Source of the DNA: Aradus depressus
Taxonomy: Eukaryota; Arthropoda; Insecta; Hemiptera; Aradidae
DNA: 64,000 bases
Reading direction: 5' to 3'
Assembly (NCBI GenBank): GCA_963662175.1
Contig: OY759219.1
Coordinates: 25,958,908 to 26,022,907 of the forward strand
The position numbers and the translations under genes are program-made. Positions 52,331 to 61,639 of the stretch are shown here, one piece after another. The notes under the pieces are model-generated. The model was not told the DNA's origin. It saw only the letters and a list, made by a program, of their open reading frames with translations, and made no database searches. Within the stretch, counting starts at the first letter, position 1. Each line of letters opens with the position of its first letter.

Positions 52331-52749
52331 ATTGGAGAATTATAAAGCTGTGAAAATGTTTATTATTATTATAACAAAAGAATATTATTCTGTCTACGTT
52401 AATAAAAAAAGCCTTTGATCACGATGAGGTTATGTCTGACTTACTCCTTATAATGTATTAACTTAGATGTCCTGACCACAAACCTTGTTGTTTTCCTAAC
52501 CAACCGCAGCAAGAGAGAATTTTAAATTAGTTTTGAAGAAAATAATGAATTAAATACTATATGAAAGCAGAGGCTTGTTCTACCTTAAATTGTATAGAAA
52601 CCGTGTTAAATTTCTTAGATAAGTAATTTTTATACAACGTTATATTTTCTATTTAGCCTTTCTTTCCCTTTATCCGATTAAGATCCTTATGAAATTTCTT
52701 ATATACATCATGGTCACTGCACCCATAGACAATATATATATATTGTTTC
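52331..52749. other. Unassigned AT-rich stretch
   Basis: No frame or recognised repeat. Confidence 0.4.
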
Positions 52750-52757
52750 CATTTTTG

Positions 52758-52928
52758 CAGGTTTGGGACGATTTAAATCAAATGATTTAAATCGTTGATT
52801 TAAGGTTTTAGGTATATATTCGATCAAGTCAATAAATAATAATTGCTTATTAATGTTAAAAAAAAAAAATCATTTAAATCAAAAAAATCCGATTTAAATC
52901 AAAAAAATCGTGATTTTTTTCAACCCTG
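52758..52928. mobile_element. hAT-type MITE, 171 bp, with 8-bp TSD
   Basis: A perfect 8-bp TSD, CATTTTTG, lies at 52750-52757 and 52929-52936. Ends CAGGTTTGGG and, inverted, CAGGGTTGAAAAAAATCAC. The interior repeats GATTTAAATC palindromes four times near the ends. TSD length and CAGG ends fit hAT. Too small to code. Confidence 0.85.
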
Positions 52929-53052
52929 CATTTTTGGAATCAAGTCGGAAAAACACAAAACAAAATCCAGTGAAAACTGACTTCTTCTATACTTTGTGAT
53001 ACTTTGGGGGAAGAAAAATTTGTGAATAAAGAGAAAAGTTTATGATATTAGA

Positions 53053-53081
53053 GAGAGAGAGAGAGAGAGAGGATGAAGCAA
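53053..53081 (+). repeat. (GA)n microsatellite
   Basis: Uninterrupted GA repeat of roughly 13 units following ATATTA. Confidence 0.85.
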
Positions 53082-53284
53082 TAAAAGAGCTGGACAGAGT
53101 TTACGAGGTGTTACTCAGATTTACAGAGTTTGCAATGGTATAGCTTTTGCAATAAGAGCGACCAGTTGTTATACTCTTCACCAAGTTCCATCTCTCTCAT
53201 AGAATATGTTTCAATTTGAACAATTTCTAGTCATTTTGTGGACTTCTAGATCCAAACACATAAAACATCGTCAATATATTCATT

Positions 53285-53449
53285 CTATCACGTATTATTC
53301 GAGCACGTGTTATTTTATCATGTACTATTTTATCTCGTGATAATTTATCACGATATATTTTATCACGTGATATTTTATCACGTGTTATTTTATCACGTGC
53401 TATTTTATCACATTTTATTATATCACGTGTTATTTTACCACAATAATAT
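53285..53449 (+). repeat. 15-bp minisatellite, 11 units, CACGTG core
   Basis: Eleven consecutive 15-mers vary around TTATCACGTGTTATT. Units 2, 6, 7, 8 and 10 keep the palindromic CACGTG; others have TCACGA, TCATGT, TCTCGT or TCACAT. CACGTG is an E-box, a site for bHLH proteins, but no gene is adjacent. Confidence 0.9.
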
Positions 53450-53459
53450 TGTTAAATGA

Positions 53460-53640
53460 CTCCTTAAATTCATATTTTCAATTTGAAAAAAAAAAATGTC
53501 TGTCTGTGTATGTGAATATATTAATTCCCGATAGAATGAATGTATCTACACGACATTTTTTAGTGTATCGAGACCTCTTCAAGGACGACAGCTATTGATT
53601 GTCAGCCAATTCGCCCAAAGATAAACGTGAGTTAAACTCC
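53460..53640 (+). repeat. Dispersed repeat D piece
   Basis: GTCTGTCTGTGTATGTGAAT, AATTCCCGATAGAATGAATG, TATCTACACGACATTTTTTA, GACCTCTTCAAGGACGAC: body modules only. Confidence 0.6.
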
Positions 53641-53916
53641 CACAAGATGAATATCTGTCAGAATGCGACAGGCCTGTAACGAAAATAATTAACTTAATTT
53701 TCCCTTTAACATTTGAACATACTCCTGATCATATTGCTAATTATAAATTAAGTTTTGGAAAACTATTATAACCCAATGTATCCTTGAACTTGAGGCTTTA
53801 AACATATTTACCTTCTTCAATATTGACACTAATAATAATAGGATATTTTATTGTTTAATTATTTATCTATTTATAATACATTTAGTAACATTATATACCC
53901 ATTTTATTAAAACTAA

Positions 53917-54156
53917 ATGCCTAACTACCTCAAGCTCCGCAACAACTACAAGTACACCGGAGATCATCCAACTCAACTCAAATCGACCTCCAGTGCTCTC
54001 CGACCCATGGGTCTTGCCCAATTCTCAAGGGACTTCAAATCTTCAAGGGAGGACTTACATCCTCAGCTTAGCGTCCCATCAGCTACCAAGTCACCTTATA
54101 TACACCCATCCCTTACCGCCACCCGTCAGTCTGGTTCCATCTCATGTAGTTATTAG
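53917..54156 (+). CDS. Unrecognised 79-codon frame in a GC-richer island
   Basis: Frame MPNYLKLRNNYKYTGDHPTQ onward is rich in S, T, P and K without a known domain. A second frame (53993-54205) overlaps in another phase. The island (53920-54150) contrasts with AT-rich flanks and is followed by GTGCTTTCAAGATTCGAG and GAAATAAAGG, which looks like a LINE or transcript 3' end. Could be the end of a degenerate LINE. Real translation is doubtful. Confidence 0.25.
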   Translation: MPNYLKLRNNYKYTGDHPTQLKSTSSALRPMGLAQFSRDFKSSREDLHPQLSVPSATKSPYIHPSLTATRQSGSISCSY

Positions 54157-54368
54157 ACCTTATAGATATTTATCATTTGAAATTTGTAAAAAAAAGTTTT
54201 TTTGAAAAGTGCTTTCAAGATTCGAGTTCTTTAATAAGAGAGGTTCTTGGAAGAAATAAAGGAATGAAGTTAGGTTGAACATGTACCAGAGGCGTCTTAA
54301 AGCTAACATACATACTAAGTTCATAATTATATTTTACAAAAGGTTTGGATAATATAGTTGTGGATGTA

Positions 54369-54704
54369 CAGTAAAGTCCCGGTAATCCGGACACCGATTA
54401 TCCAGACATCCGATTAATCCAGACGAGATTTTAAAAAATAGAATTAAAATTTAGTAAACTAAAAATTTAATTTACCGAGCGGTAAGTACGAAAATAATTC
54501 AAAGAGAGGGTTTGACTTGACTTACTCAGTTGGCGACGATGAAAAAGTGCCGACAAAGAAGATGGCGCGCTAAATATTTACGCTATTATTTTAAAAAAAT
54601 ATAATTTATCATGTGCATTTTACAGCAAATTTCGTTTAATCCGGACTTTCGGTGATCCGGACGGGGTCTGGTCCCTTCTAGTCCGGATTATCGGAACTCT
54701 ACTG
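54369..54704. mobile_element. Tigger-type MITE, 336 bp
   Basis: TA at 54367-54368 and 54705-54706. Ends CAGTAAAGTCCCGGTAATCC and, inverted, CAGTAGAGTTCCGATAATCC; 21 of 24 terminal bases match. Extra sub-terminal copies of ATCCGGAC/ATCCAGAC lie inside each end. No transposase. Confidence 0.88.
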
Positions 54705-54706
54705 TA

Positions 54707-55825
54707 CATGTATCAGAGGAACCTGACAATAAGTTGGTCTTTTATAACTAATAAATGGTTACAATAATAATTTTTAATGCTTATTACATTTGTAGTACAT
54801 GATTTCTTAAAATTAAAGAGTAGTTTGTCATTGTCGTTATTAGTTTGTTATATTTCATAACTGGTACAGAAAGAAAGAAAAATGTGTTCATTACGTATTA
54901 TATATTGGAAGTGATATAAAGAGATGGGTCGCTAAGCTGAGGATGTAATGTGATGTAAAAAAAAATTACACAAATTAAAATTATTATTAAATTATAAAAT
55001 CAATTATTATTATTTGCTAAAAACAGATGCATTTTATTTTAAAAAGAAATGTGAACAACCAATGAATCAAGAACAAAAGACGACGATAAGCTGTTTTAAA
55101 TAGTGTAAAACAGTCGGAGTTGTGTTGTGGAGGTGGACAGTCGAGAGAGAGAATTGTTTTTAGGCTCAATGTGTGAGTGAGAGAAGATGTAGAGGAGGTA
55201 AATTATAACATTGGAAATACGTAGAAGAGAAAAGTTACTTTTTATTTATATATACATATATATGACAAACATATAAAAGAATTATAAATAATGACCAATA
55301 ATAAAACAGAAAAAGACTGATATAGTTTTAAGTACCTAATGAGTTTGTAAGATTTCTTTTTGTAAACTAATTTCATTTTTTTTTTTTCAATGTTTAGGTA
55401 ACCAATTTATAATGTAGGTTTAGGTAAATAAACCCAATATTTGTTCTCTAATTCTATGCTATTCATTTTCCCTGTGAAACCAGTAGGTAACATAATTTAT
55501 ACCTTTGGATTAGATTTAACATTTTTGCAAAATTTAGAAAAACAATGTGGCATCTCTTTTTTTAATAATTTTTTAAATACCTGCAAAACATTGCACGTCT
55601 TGAACTTTTGATATTTTTAGAGCCCTTTTCGGAAACTACTATAGAAATTAAAATTTAGTAGAAGACCAGCTACAATTTCTTGAGAAAATGTAGTGATTTT
55701 ATTACCTATTTGCTTATTTATTTTTAATTTTATTAATTCCATTATTATTTATATATTTATTTTATTTAACATATTTTATTAATTATCACATATGTTTTGG
55801 AATCTGGGGTTTGGAAACCATGAAA
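54707..55825. other. AT-rich, nothing coding recognised
   Basis: Contains at 54930-54946 an exact inverted copy of the 17-mer at 54057-54073. 55100-55200 is G-rich on the plus strand (GTTGTGTTGTGGAGGTGG), unassigned. Confidence 0.35.
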
Positions 55826-56075
55826 TGTCTGTTAATATCAAATTTCTGACAGATTACATTACTCTCTCTATAACTCTAATAACTGGGGAAGTAAAATTGT
55901 AGATGAGTTGATGTTTGAATCTGCCCCCTTGACAAAATCCTCTCTACGACACAGATCATTATCAATACATCATTGTTGACTGAGATTAAGTCAATAGGAG
56001 TCAATCATAGTGGCAACCGAAACCCATAAATCTATATTCGCTCTCTGATCTGTATTAAAGCCATCAGAATTACCT
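55826..56075 (-). repeat. D end plus inverted copy of the 51501-51725 segment
   Basis: AAATTTCTGACAGATTACAT and AACTGGGGAAGTAAAAT (D end), then GATGTTTGAATCTGCCCCCT, TCTCTACGACACAGATC and GACTGAGATTAAGTCAATAG, matching 51501-51725 in reverse. Confidence 0.65.
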
Positions 56076-56344
56076 CAGAGAACGCATCAGTCGCTTATCT
56101 GAAATTCAATATCCTGATTTATGATAAAATCTCACAATTGAATCACAGATTCAATATAAATATGACCTCTTTGTTTTATAATGAGCTTTTCAATTTGAAT
56201 TTATCGCTAATATGATAATATTGCAATTATTTGGAGAGGTTTCAAAATTCTGACCCCGAGTTCAGACTTTAGGAGGGGCCTAGACGTTGCAATTTGAAAA
56301 TGTAATTTTAATGTTGTGCTTTTTGGGGCTACCTTTTCATTATA
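56076..56344. other. Unassigned
   Basis: 56220-56330 is less AT-rich (CCCCGAGTTCAGACTTTAGG) and may be the upstream part of the broken gene at 56345, but no frame is maintained. Confidence 0.35.
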
Positions 56345-56690
56345 ATGTTTTTGAGTAACACAAAGGACCCTGACTACGTAACAATCGTGGAAACTATGTT
56401 ACAGGAGTTCAAAACCTTGGGATGCTCGATGAGCCTCAAGTTCCATTTTTTGAACGCACATTTGATTTTCTTTTCCGGAAAACCTTGGTGATGTGAGTGA
56501 AAAGCAGGGAGAAAGATTCCATCAAGACATAAAGGAAATGGAAAAACGTTACCATGGTCACTGGAACGTTAACATGATGGGCGACTACTGCTGGACTCTA
56601 AACCGAGAGAACCGAAATGTTACACACAAGCGAAAAAGCTACACTCAGTCCTTCACGACAAAGAGAAAAAGGGACTTGGCTATTGAGTAA
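56345..56690 (+). pseudogene. Broken copy of a conserved arthropod repeat-associated protein
   Basis: The first frame (from 56345) reads DYVTIVETMLQEFKTLGCSM, then SLKFHFLNAHL. A one-base frameshift at about 56470-56480 leads to the second frame (56493-56690): GERFHQDIKEMEKRYHGHWN, then MMGDYCWTL and HKRKSYTQSF. I recognise the words GERFHQDI...RY.G.W...MM.DYCW...HKRKSY from a widespread arthropod protein family that occurs in many copies and is usually annotated as uncharacterised. The family's biochemical role is unknown to me. Only its last ~110 residues are present here. Confidence 0.7.
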
Positions 56691-57150
56691 ACATTTATAA
56701 GTAAAAGTAAAAAAATGAGAAAAATTTAATAAAAGTACTGCTTTTCAAAGGGTTTTTATTCAATTTTATGGAACCTAATCACTTAGCGGAATCCAAAAAG
56801 CCGGTTTAGAGTACAGGAGAGGATTGTGAAAAATATGATGTGATAAAGAAAAACTGAGGTTTGTTTAGGATTCAGCACCCCAAAAATATGTACAGACAGA
56901 AGAAATTTTGAAAAAAGTTTTTGATGACTTAAATTTTACAGGCCTGTGTTATTATAGAGAACGTAGCTTCTCCCTTCCTATTTGACTTAGATTATTATAG
57001 TAGTTATGCAAAAGTAAGGATGCACATAGCTAAAAAAATGTCTATAATTTTTTATTTGCGATGAACGAGTTATATAATTGAATTTTCGCTCTTCTTATGT
57101 AAACAACCTTTATATAGATTTGGTTGAAAATCTATAGATGTCATGTTCAT
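56691..57150. other. Unassigned AT-rich stretch
   Basis: No recognised feature between the pseudogene and the next SINE. Confidence 0.4.
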
Positions 57151-57152
57151 GT

Positions 57153-57290
57153 TAGTTTTGACTCATGTCTGGGCTTTAACTACGAGGTCATATCACCTAC
57201 TACCAGAGCACTCTTTCGACGCTCTGGTGGACATGAGCCTCTATGAAAGTCTTGACATCCTGAATTTTTATTCCCCTAGTGTAGGGGTCT
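57153..57290 (-). mobile_element. SINE-A, 5'-truncated
   Basis: GTTTTGACTCATGTCTGGGC, TACTACCAGAGCACTC, GGTGGACATGAGCC and TAGTGTAGGGGTCTTTG; it then stops exactly where LINE sequence begins. Head absent. Confidence 0.75.
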
Positions 57291-57425
57291 TTGGCAGGTC
57301 CAGTCCCAGGTACGATCGTGTCTGGCGAATCAGCGCCGCCCTGGGCCCGCCGGGCATTCGAGAACTACATGTTCCGCAGTCTCGACGCCACCACTCGAGC
57401 AGGCAGGGCTGTTCTTCCTCTTAAA
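57290..57425 (-). pseudogene. LINE C-terminal fragment related to 4813-5189
   Basis: Read on the minus strand: SPACSSGGVETAEHVVLECP, then after a short deletion and frameshift ALIRQTRSYLGLDLP. These match the LINE at 4813 (CSCGGVETVEHAVLEC and SYLGLDLP). The second cysteine of the C-x-C pair is Ser here. It joins the SINE-A body without an intervening tail, so a SINE/LINE chimera or deletion is likely. Confidence 0.75.
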
Positions 57426-57429
57426 GTCC

Positions 57430-57920
57430 GTGGGTCTGTGAACATGTTTATTCTCGATAGAATGAATGTATTGAGATGAAATTTTATATGTGTAGGTATC
57501 CAAATTTTTCTATAGAGAACACCTATTAATTTTCAGCCAAATCAGTTAAAGGGGAAGGAATATTAGAAAGGAAGGTTTAACACAAAAACAATAATAACTA
57601 CCGTTGTAACGAATATATTAGTATATTAGCAGGAAATATTATATGTAAATTGAAAGCCCTCTAAAGACGACACCTATTAATTTTCAGCGGAATCATCTGA
57701 AGTTGAGGGGGATCAGAAGGAGGGGGAAACTACTCAAAAATCCCAATAACTGCCGATATAATTAATATATCGAAAAAAATTTGAGAATTCAGAAGCCAAT
57801 ATGTAAGTCAAATATTGATTTTTAACACAAACGGTCGATGGGCTTTAAAGGCAGGGCAAAAACGTTATTGATTAATTCTTGCTGGGGAAGTACATAGCCG
57901 GTGATTCAACCGCAACTTTG
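57430..57920 (+). repeat. Dispersed repeat D
   Basis: TATTCTCGATAGAATGAATG, AACACCTATTAATTTTCAGC, AATAACTGCCGATATAATTA, CCAATATGTAAGTCAAATAT, CACAAACGGTCGATGGGC, TTGCTGGGGAAGTACATAG and GGTGATTCAACCG: a nearly complete plus-strand copy. Confidence 0.7.
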
Positions 57921-58300
57921 TTTCTTTGGCCTTGAACCTACAAAATTTTTAAAAAAAATGTTAAATTTCCAAATTTGTTTTCCATTCCGGAACGTATAAT
58001 GAAAGATGGCTTGACAAGGATGTCAGATATCTTGATGATAACATTAGTGAAACACCCTTTAATCGGTTTACTAAAATTCACTTTACCAATTGCGCCGTTC
58101 TCTGAACATTAATTATAAAAGCTTTATGAAGCTCCCTAAAGTTTTTAAATTAATTTCGTTCCTGTGCCATCCTCCCCTCCCCCCACCCATCCCCCCTCCT
58201 TCGCCCTTTCACCCCTTTCCACTTTTAGCCTCCAAAAAAAAAAATCCTTCTCATATAGTAAAACAAAAAGTGACTGACTAAAAAGTGAAGCAGTGGCAAT
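57921..58300. other. Unassigned; C-rich patch at 58170-58225
   Basis: CTCCCCTCCCCCCACCC-type sequence yields open frames on both strands that are compositional artefacts. Confidence 0.4.
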
Positions 58301-58400
58301 GTACATGAGTGGCGTAACTACCGCCGGTGCAGCGGGTGCAGTGGCGTGGGGCCCCCGGACACAAGGGGCCCCCAATTGTTTTTTTTTTTTTTTTTTTGCT
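58300..58400 (+). repeat. GGGGCCCCC-type transposon end
   Basis: GAGTGGCGTAACTACCGCCG, GTGCAGCGGGTGCAGTGGCG, GGGGCCCCCGGACACAAGGG and a T run. Similar GC-rich words lie at 28905-28950. These resemble ends of widespread hAT-like MITEs, but no TSD was resolved. Confidence 0.4.
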
Positions 58401-58496
58401 TGTTTGTTGCGAATAAACAGCAATTACTTATTATGTAATAATTTTATTTTCATGGGAAACCTCCTGTTGGAAATTAGTTAATATTAAAATAATATG

Positions 58497-58832
58497 GAGG
58501 GCGCCGGTAGCTCAGTGGTAAGCGTGCTTGACTTCTGAGCTCAAGAACGTGGGTTCGTAACCCGACCGAGGCCCTTAGTATATTTTATCTGGGAGATAAA
58601 ATAAACTTAAGCCGTCCTTCGGATGGGACGTTAAGCGATGGTCCCGAGCCTGTACGATGTCAGGTACTCGTTAAAGACCCCTGCCCTAGATGAATGAAAA
58701 TTTAGGGTAGGCAAAATTTAGGACTCCCACAGTAGAGTCGGGCTCATGTCCACCAGAGTGACGAAAGAGCGCTCTGGTAGTAGGCGATATGACCTGGTAG
58801 TTAAAGCCCGGGCATGAGTCATAATAACTAAC
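58497..58832 (+). mobile_element. SINE-A, full length, second tail type
   Basis: Head GGGCGCCGGTAGCTCAGTGG with TAAGCGTGC, B box GGGTTCGTAACCC, complete body, tail ATAATAACTAAC. A perfect 12-bp TSD, TAAAATAATATG, lies at 58485-58496 and 58833-58844. The AAGCCCGCC/GCACGCC word is shortened. Confidence 0.93.
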
Positions 58833-58924
58833 TAAAATAATATGTTTTTCTAAATTATGTTAAATACATTATAATTAACATGTGTTCGGAAAAATATCTT
58901 GAAAACAAATTCAGTTGTTGTCCG

Positions 58925-59190
58925 GACCTTTTTGTTATTTCATCAAGGAAAGTATTGGTTCGTAATAATTGATGCAATGTACAAATGGATGGAGGTAGTC
59001 GATCCCATGATAACATGGTATCAACGACAACATCAAAAACAATAGATGTATTGTTAGCAATATTCGCTCGTTTTGGCCTTCAGAAAATCATCGTATCCGA
59101 CAATGGTCCGCAGTTCAATTCAAATGAATTCAGGAGGTTTAGCAAGGAACGAGGCGTTACACATGAATGTGAGATTGACGCCTTACCATC
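58925..59190 (+). pseudogene. Ty3/Gypsy-type integrase core fragment
   Basis: HQGKYWFVIIDAMYKWMEVV (58941 onward) contains the first catalytic Asp. After a frameshift, KTIDVLLAIFARFGLQKIIV and SDNGPQFNSNEF contain the second Asp in its SDNGPQF setting. The region with the third residue (Glu) is not recognisable, and no RT or LTR flanks it. An isolated, dead piece of a Gypsy polyprotein. The long frame at 58985-59341 overruns into non-homologous sequence. Confidence 0.8.
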
Positions 59191-59925
59191 TTCAGCCTTC
59201 CATCGCTGGACAGTGGGTAGTTGGGCAGATGGTAGGAGGGACAGTGCTGGTCTCCTGTGGCCTCCCTCGCTCTCCACTAGTTGGAGAGTTGTGGATTATT
59301 TTATTTTACTAAATTTATTTATTTTTATTTTTATTTTTTAAATTAATTATTTTTTTTACTTATAATTCTTATTTAGTTATTTTTAATTTTTGTTTTTTGT
59401 ATATATTTATTATTATTTTGTACATATTCCTTTCTATATTGCTTCTCACTTTTATTATTTTTTTATAAAATATTACCTATTATTTTATAAATTATAATTT
59501 ATTCTCATGTTTATCCTTCTGCTTATGAGGTAGTAAATCTCAGTATATTCTGCTGCCTTAGGCAAACCCGAACCCCCCCCTCCCACTCCACACTATTCAC
59601 ACTGCCCCTCTTGAGGTATATTTTTAAAAATAGTTTATTATTAACGCAATGAACCTTGAAGTTGTGACAGGGACAGCGTTAAATTAGCATTTATTAAACA
59701 TTGTTTAATTAAAAACTTTGAATTACTTAGTCAATTTAAACTTTCTAATTTGTTTTAATCTAAGATGATTATATTTCTTTTTTCTTTAGAGTGAATATAA
59801 ATAGGCTTCCTCATGGGATCGACGCAGATAACTCTAGTGTGAATTTTCCCGAATCGATTCCCCAAAATTTCTGATTACTTTTTCAATAGTTTTCTATGAA
59901 AATAAAAATAAAAAATCCATATCTC
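59191..59925. other. T/A-rich stretch, nothing coding
   Basis: 59290-59520 is almost pure A+T with TTATTTTT words. 59570-59600 has a C-rich run. No recognised repeat. Confidence 0.4.
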
Positions 59926-59929
59926 GCTT

Positions 59930-60160
59930 CTGCTCATCCCCGGGCTTAACTACAAGGTCATATCGCCTACTACCAGAGAGCTCTTTCGTCAGTCTGGAGG
60001 ACATGAGCCCGACTCTACTATGGGAGTCCTAAATTTTGCCTTCCATAAATTTTTATTCACCTAGGATACCTTAACGAGTATCTGACATCGTACAGACTCG
60101 GGACCATCGTTTAACGTGGCAACAGAAAGACGGCTTGCTTAAGTTATTGTTTATTTTATT
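59930..60160 (-). mobile_element. SINE-A, 5'-truncated
   Basis: GCTCATCCCCGGGCTTAACT, TACCAGAGAGCTCTTTCGTC, GACATGAGCCCGACTCTAC, then ATCTGACATCGTACAGAC and GACGGCTTGCTTAAG. The head is missing. Confidence 0.8.
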
Positions 60161-60221
60161 TAGTTAATCTCACAGTCTTGTGCAAAGGTGCCTTTACATA
60201 CCTCTAAATGATGGCTGTACG

Positions 60222-60365
60222 GGCGTAGCCTGGATTTTGAGCAGGGGGGGGGGGGGGCAAGGTTAGGCTACGAGGGTGGAGGGTATAGACAGCCCGCAGT
60301 TTCCATGGTTAGCGTTCCAGACTTTTTGTTATTAATTTGGGAGACCCGGACCTCTAGAAGCTCCC
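60222..60365 (+). repeat. GGGGCGTAGCC element (hAT-like end), copy 2
   Basis: CGGGCGTAGCCTGGATTTTG, GCAGG then a G run, GGTTAGCGTTCCAGAC, TTTTTGTTATTAATTTGG, ACCTCTAGAAGCT, in the same order as 13247-13410. A C-to-G change at the first base breaks the end. Confidence 0.5.
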
Positions 60366-60389
60366 CCAGAGGTAACCATTGACTGTAAG

Positions 60390-60552
60390 ACTAAAGTTGA
60401 CTTTACATGAGCAGCAAAAATGCAAAGCGCAGCAGCAGCAAATGCACTCTGTGGTTTCTGTGCTTTTAGATTTAAATGACTCACATCCAATAGCGTGCAT
60501 TTGCTGCTGCTGCGCTTTGCATTTTTACTGCGCATATAAAATCAGCTTTAAG
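60390..60552. mobile_element. Fold-back element with CAG-rich arms
   Basis: CTAAAGTTGACTTTACATGA, GCAGCAAAAATGCAAAGCGC and AGCAGCAGCAAATGCAC face GTGCATTTGCTGCTGCTGCG, CTTTGCATTTTTACTGCGC and AAATCAGCTTTAAG, about 58-bp arms, with around 47 bases between. Frames on both strands (60332-60675) reflect the palindrome. Confidence 0.8.
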
Positions 60553-60789
60553 AGTATAAAGTATAACATACCTGACTATTTTGAACAGGGAAATAAATTA
60601 AATGATCGAATTCATATATATTTAAATAAATGTAATATGACTTGTTTTGTACATGTTCATTTATGTAACAGCTGATTGCTGATTTAGGAATCAGACGCAC
60701 AGGAAATTTTAAGATCCTATTGGTAACTTCATTTTTAATAAAAACTATTTTTTTAGTTTATTTAATTTTTATCTTGTTTTTTTGCTCTG

Positions 60790-61375
60790 GCCAGGCCCCT
60801 CTGGTTGTACGACTGTGAATACAATAACTCCCGATAGAAAGAACGTTTCGACACGACACTTGATGTGAGTATCCAGAGTCCCACAACGACGACACCATTT
60901 TGAGAAGTGAAAGTGGGTGATTATAGAGGGAGGGAGGGTTAGTTATCATGAAGGAAAAAATAGAGGGAAAAAATTAAAAAATTGACAACAATGTATTTCT
61001 CTAGTGCGAATTAACTGTTTTCTCTCTCCCTCTAAACCTAATCAACAGATTTGGTTGAACATCAACAGGTATCTTACTCAGGGTCTTTAAAATCCTCATA
61101 AAAAATTTCATATCGATACATCCATTATATCTGTAGTTATTAGAATTCTTGAATTGAGCTCCATCTTTTCTGGTATCCCAATTCCCATTCATCAATTCGG
61201 CGAAATATTGATTGGAGTGTAGAATATACATATGAAATTTTATTATTATTATATTTATTATTACAGTTATTAGAATTACCAAGTTAACCTCTCCCCTAAT
61301 TCCTCCATCCTTTGGTTGAGAGTGGGGTTCTGTACAAACATGTAACATTTCATCTCCACATCCTTCATTCTAAAT
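60790..61375. repeat. Dispersed repeat D, opposed modules
   Basis: 60820-60900 is plus-oriented (AACTCCCGATAGAAAGAACG, GTCCCACAACGACGACACC); 60990-61375 is minus-oriented (TAGTGCGAATTAACTG, ATTTCATATCGATACATCC, TGAATTGAGCTCC). A GGGAGGGAGGG run separates them. Confidence 0.6.
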
Positions 61376-61639
61376 AGCTTCTAATCGACTAGTTTATACT
61401 AGCTATACAAATTGTATTCATACTTTAGCACATTTATTAAATAAACATAATAAAAAAATCGTGTTTCATATTCAATAATATTATTTGATAAATAGCTTTC
61501 ATTTTTTGCAGAGTTCCTCCATAGATATCCTACTTAAGATGTTTATTTTTTTTATTATTTATATACTAATTTTTTTGTTTTGTTTTTCTTTTTTATGTAT
61601 TTTTATTACTATTTTATTTCTTCTATTTATATAGTTTGT

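Noticed and set aside
53053..53449. Direct repeats considered as a CRISPR-like array
   Set aside because: Units are 15 bp and contiguous without spacers, in an animal-type genome. It is a minisatellite.
58145..58481. Frames of 92 and 62 codons on opposite strands
   Set aside because: They read through poly-T/poly-A and the GGGGCCCCC transposon end. Not genes.
9562..58580. tRNA genes suggested by GGTAGCTCAGTGG...GGTTCGAAACC
   Set aside because: The same 70-base head recurs at many sites always followed by the same SINE body, with TSDs around the whole unit. None stands alone as a tRNA.
59080..59341. Extension of the integrase frame past 59190
   Set aside because: After the SDNGPQF block the frame loses similarity and continues into non-homologous low-complexity DNA, so only the conserved part is annotated.
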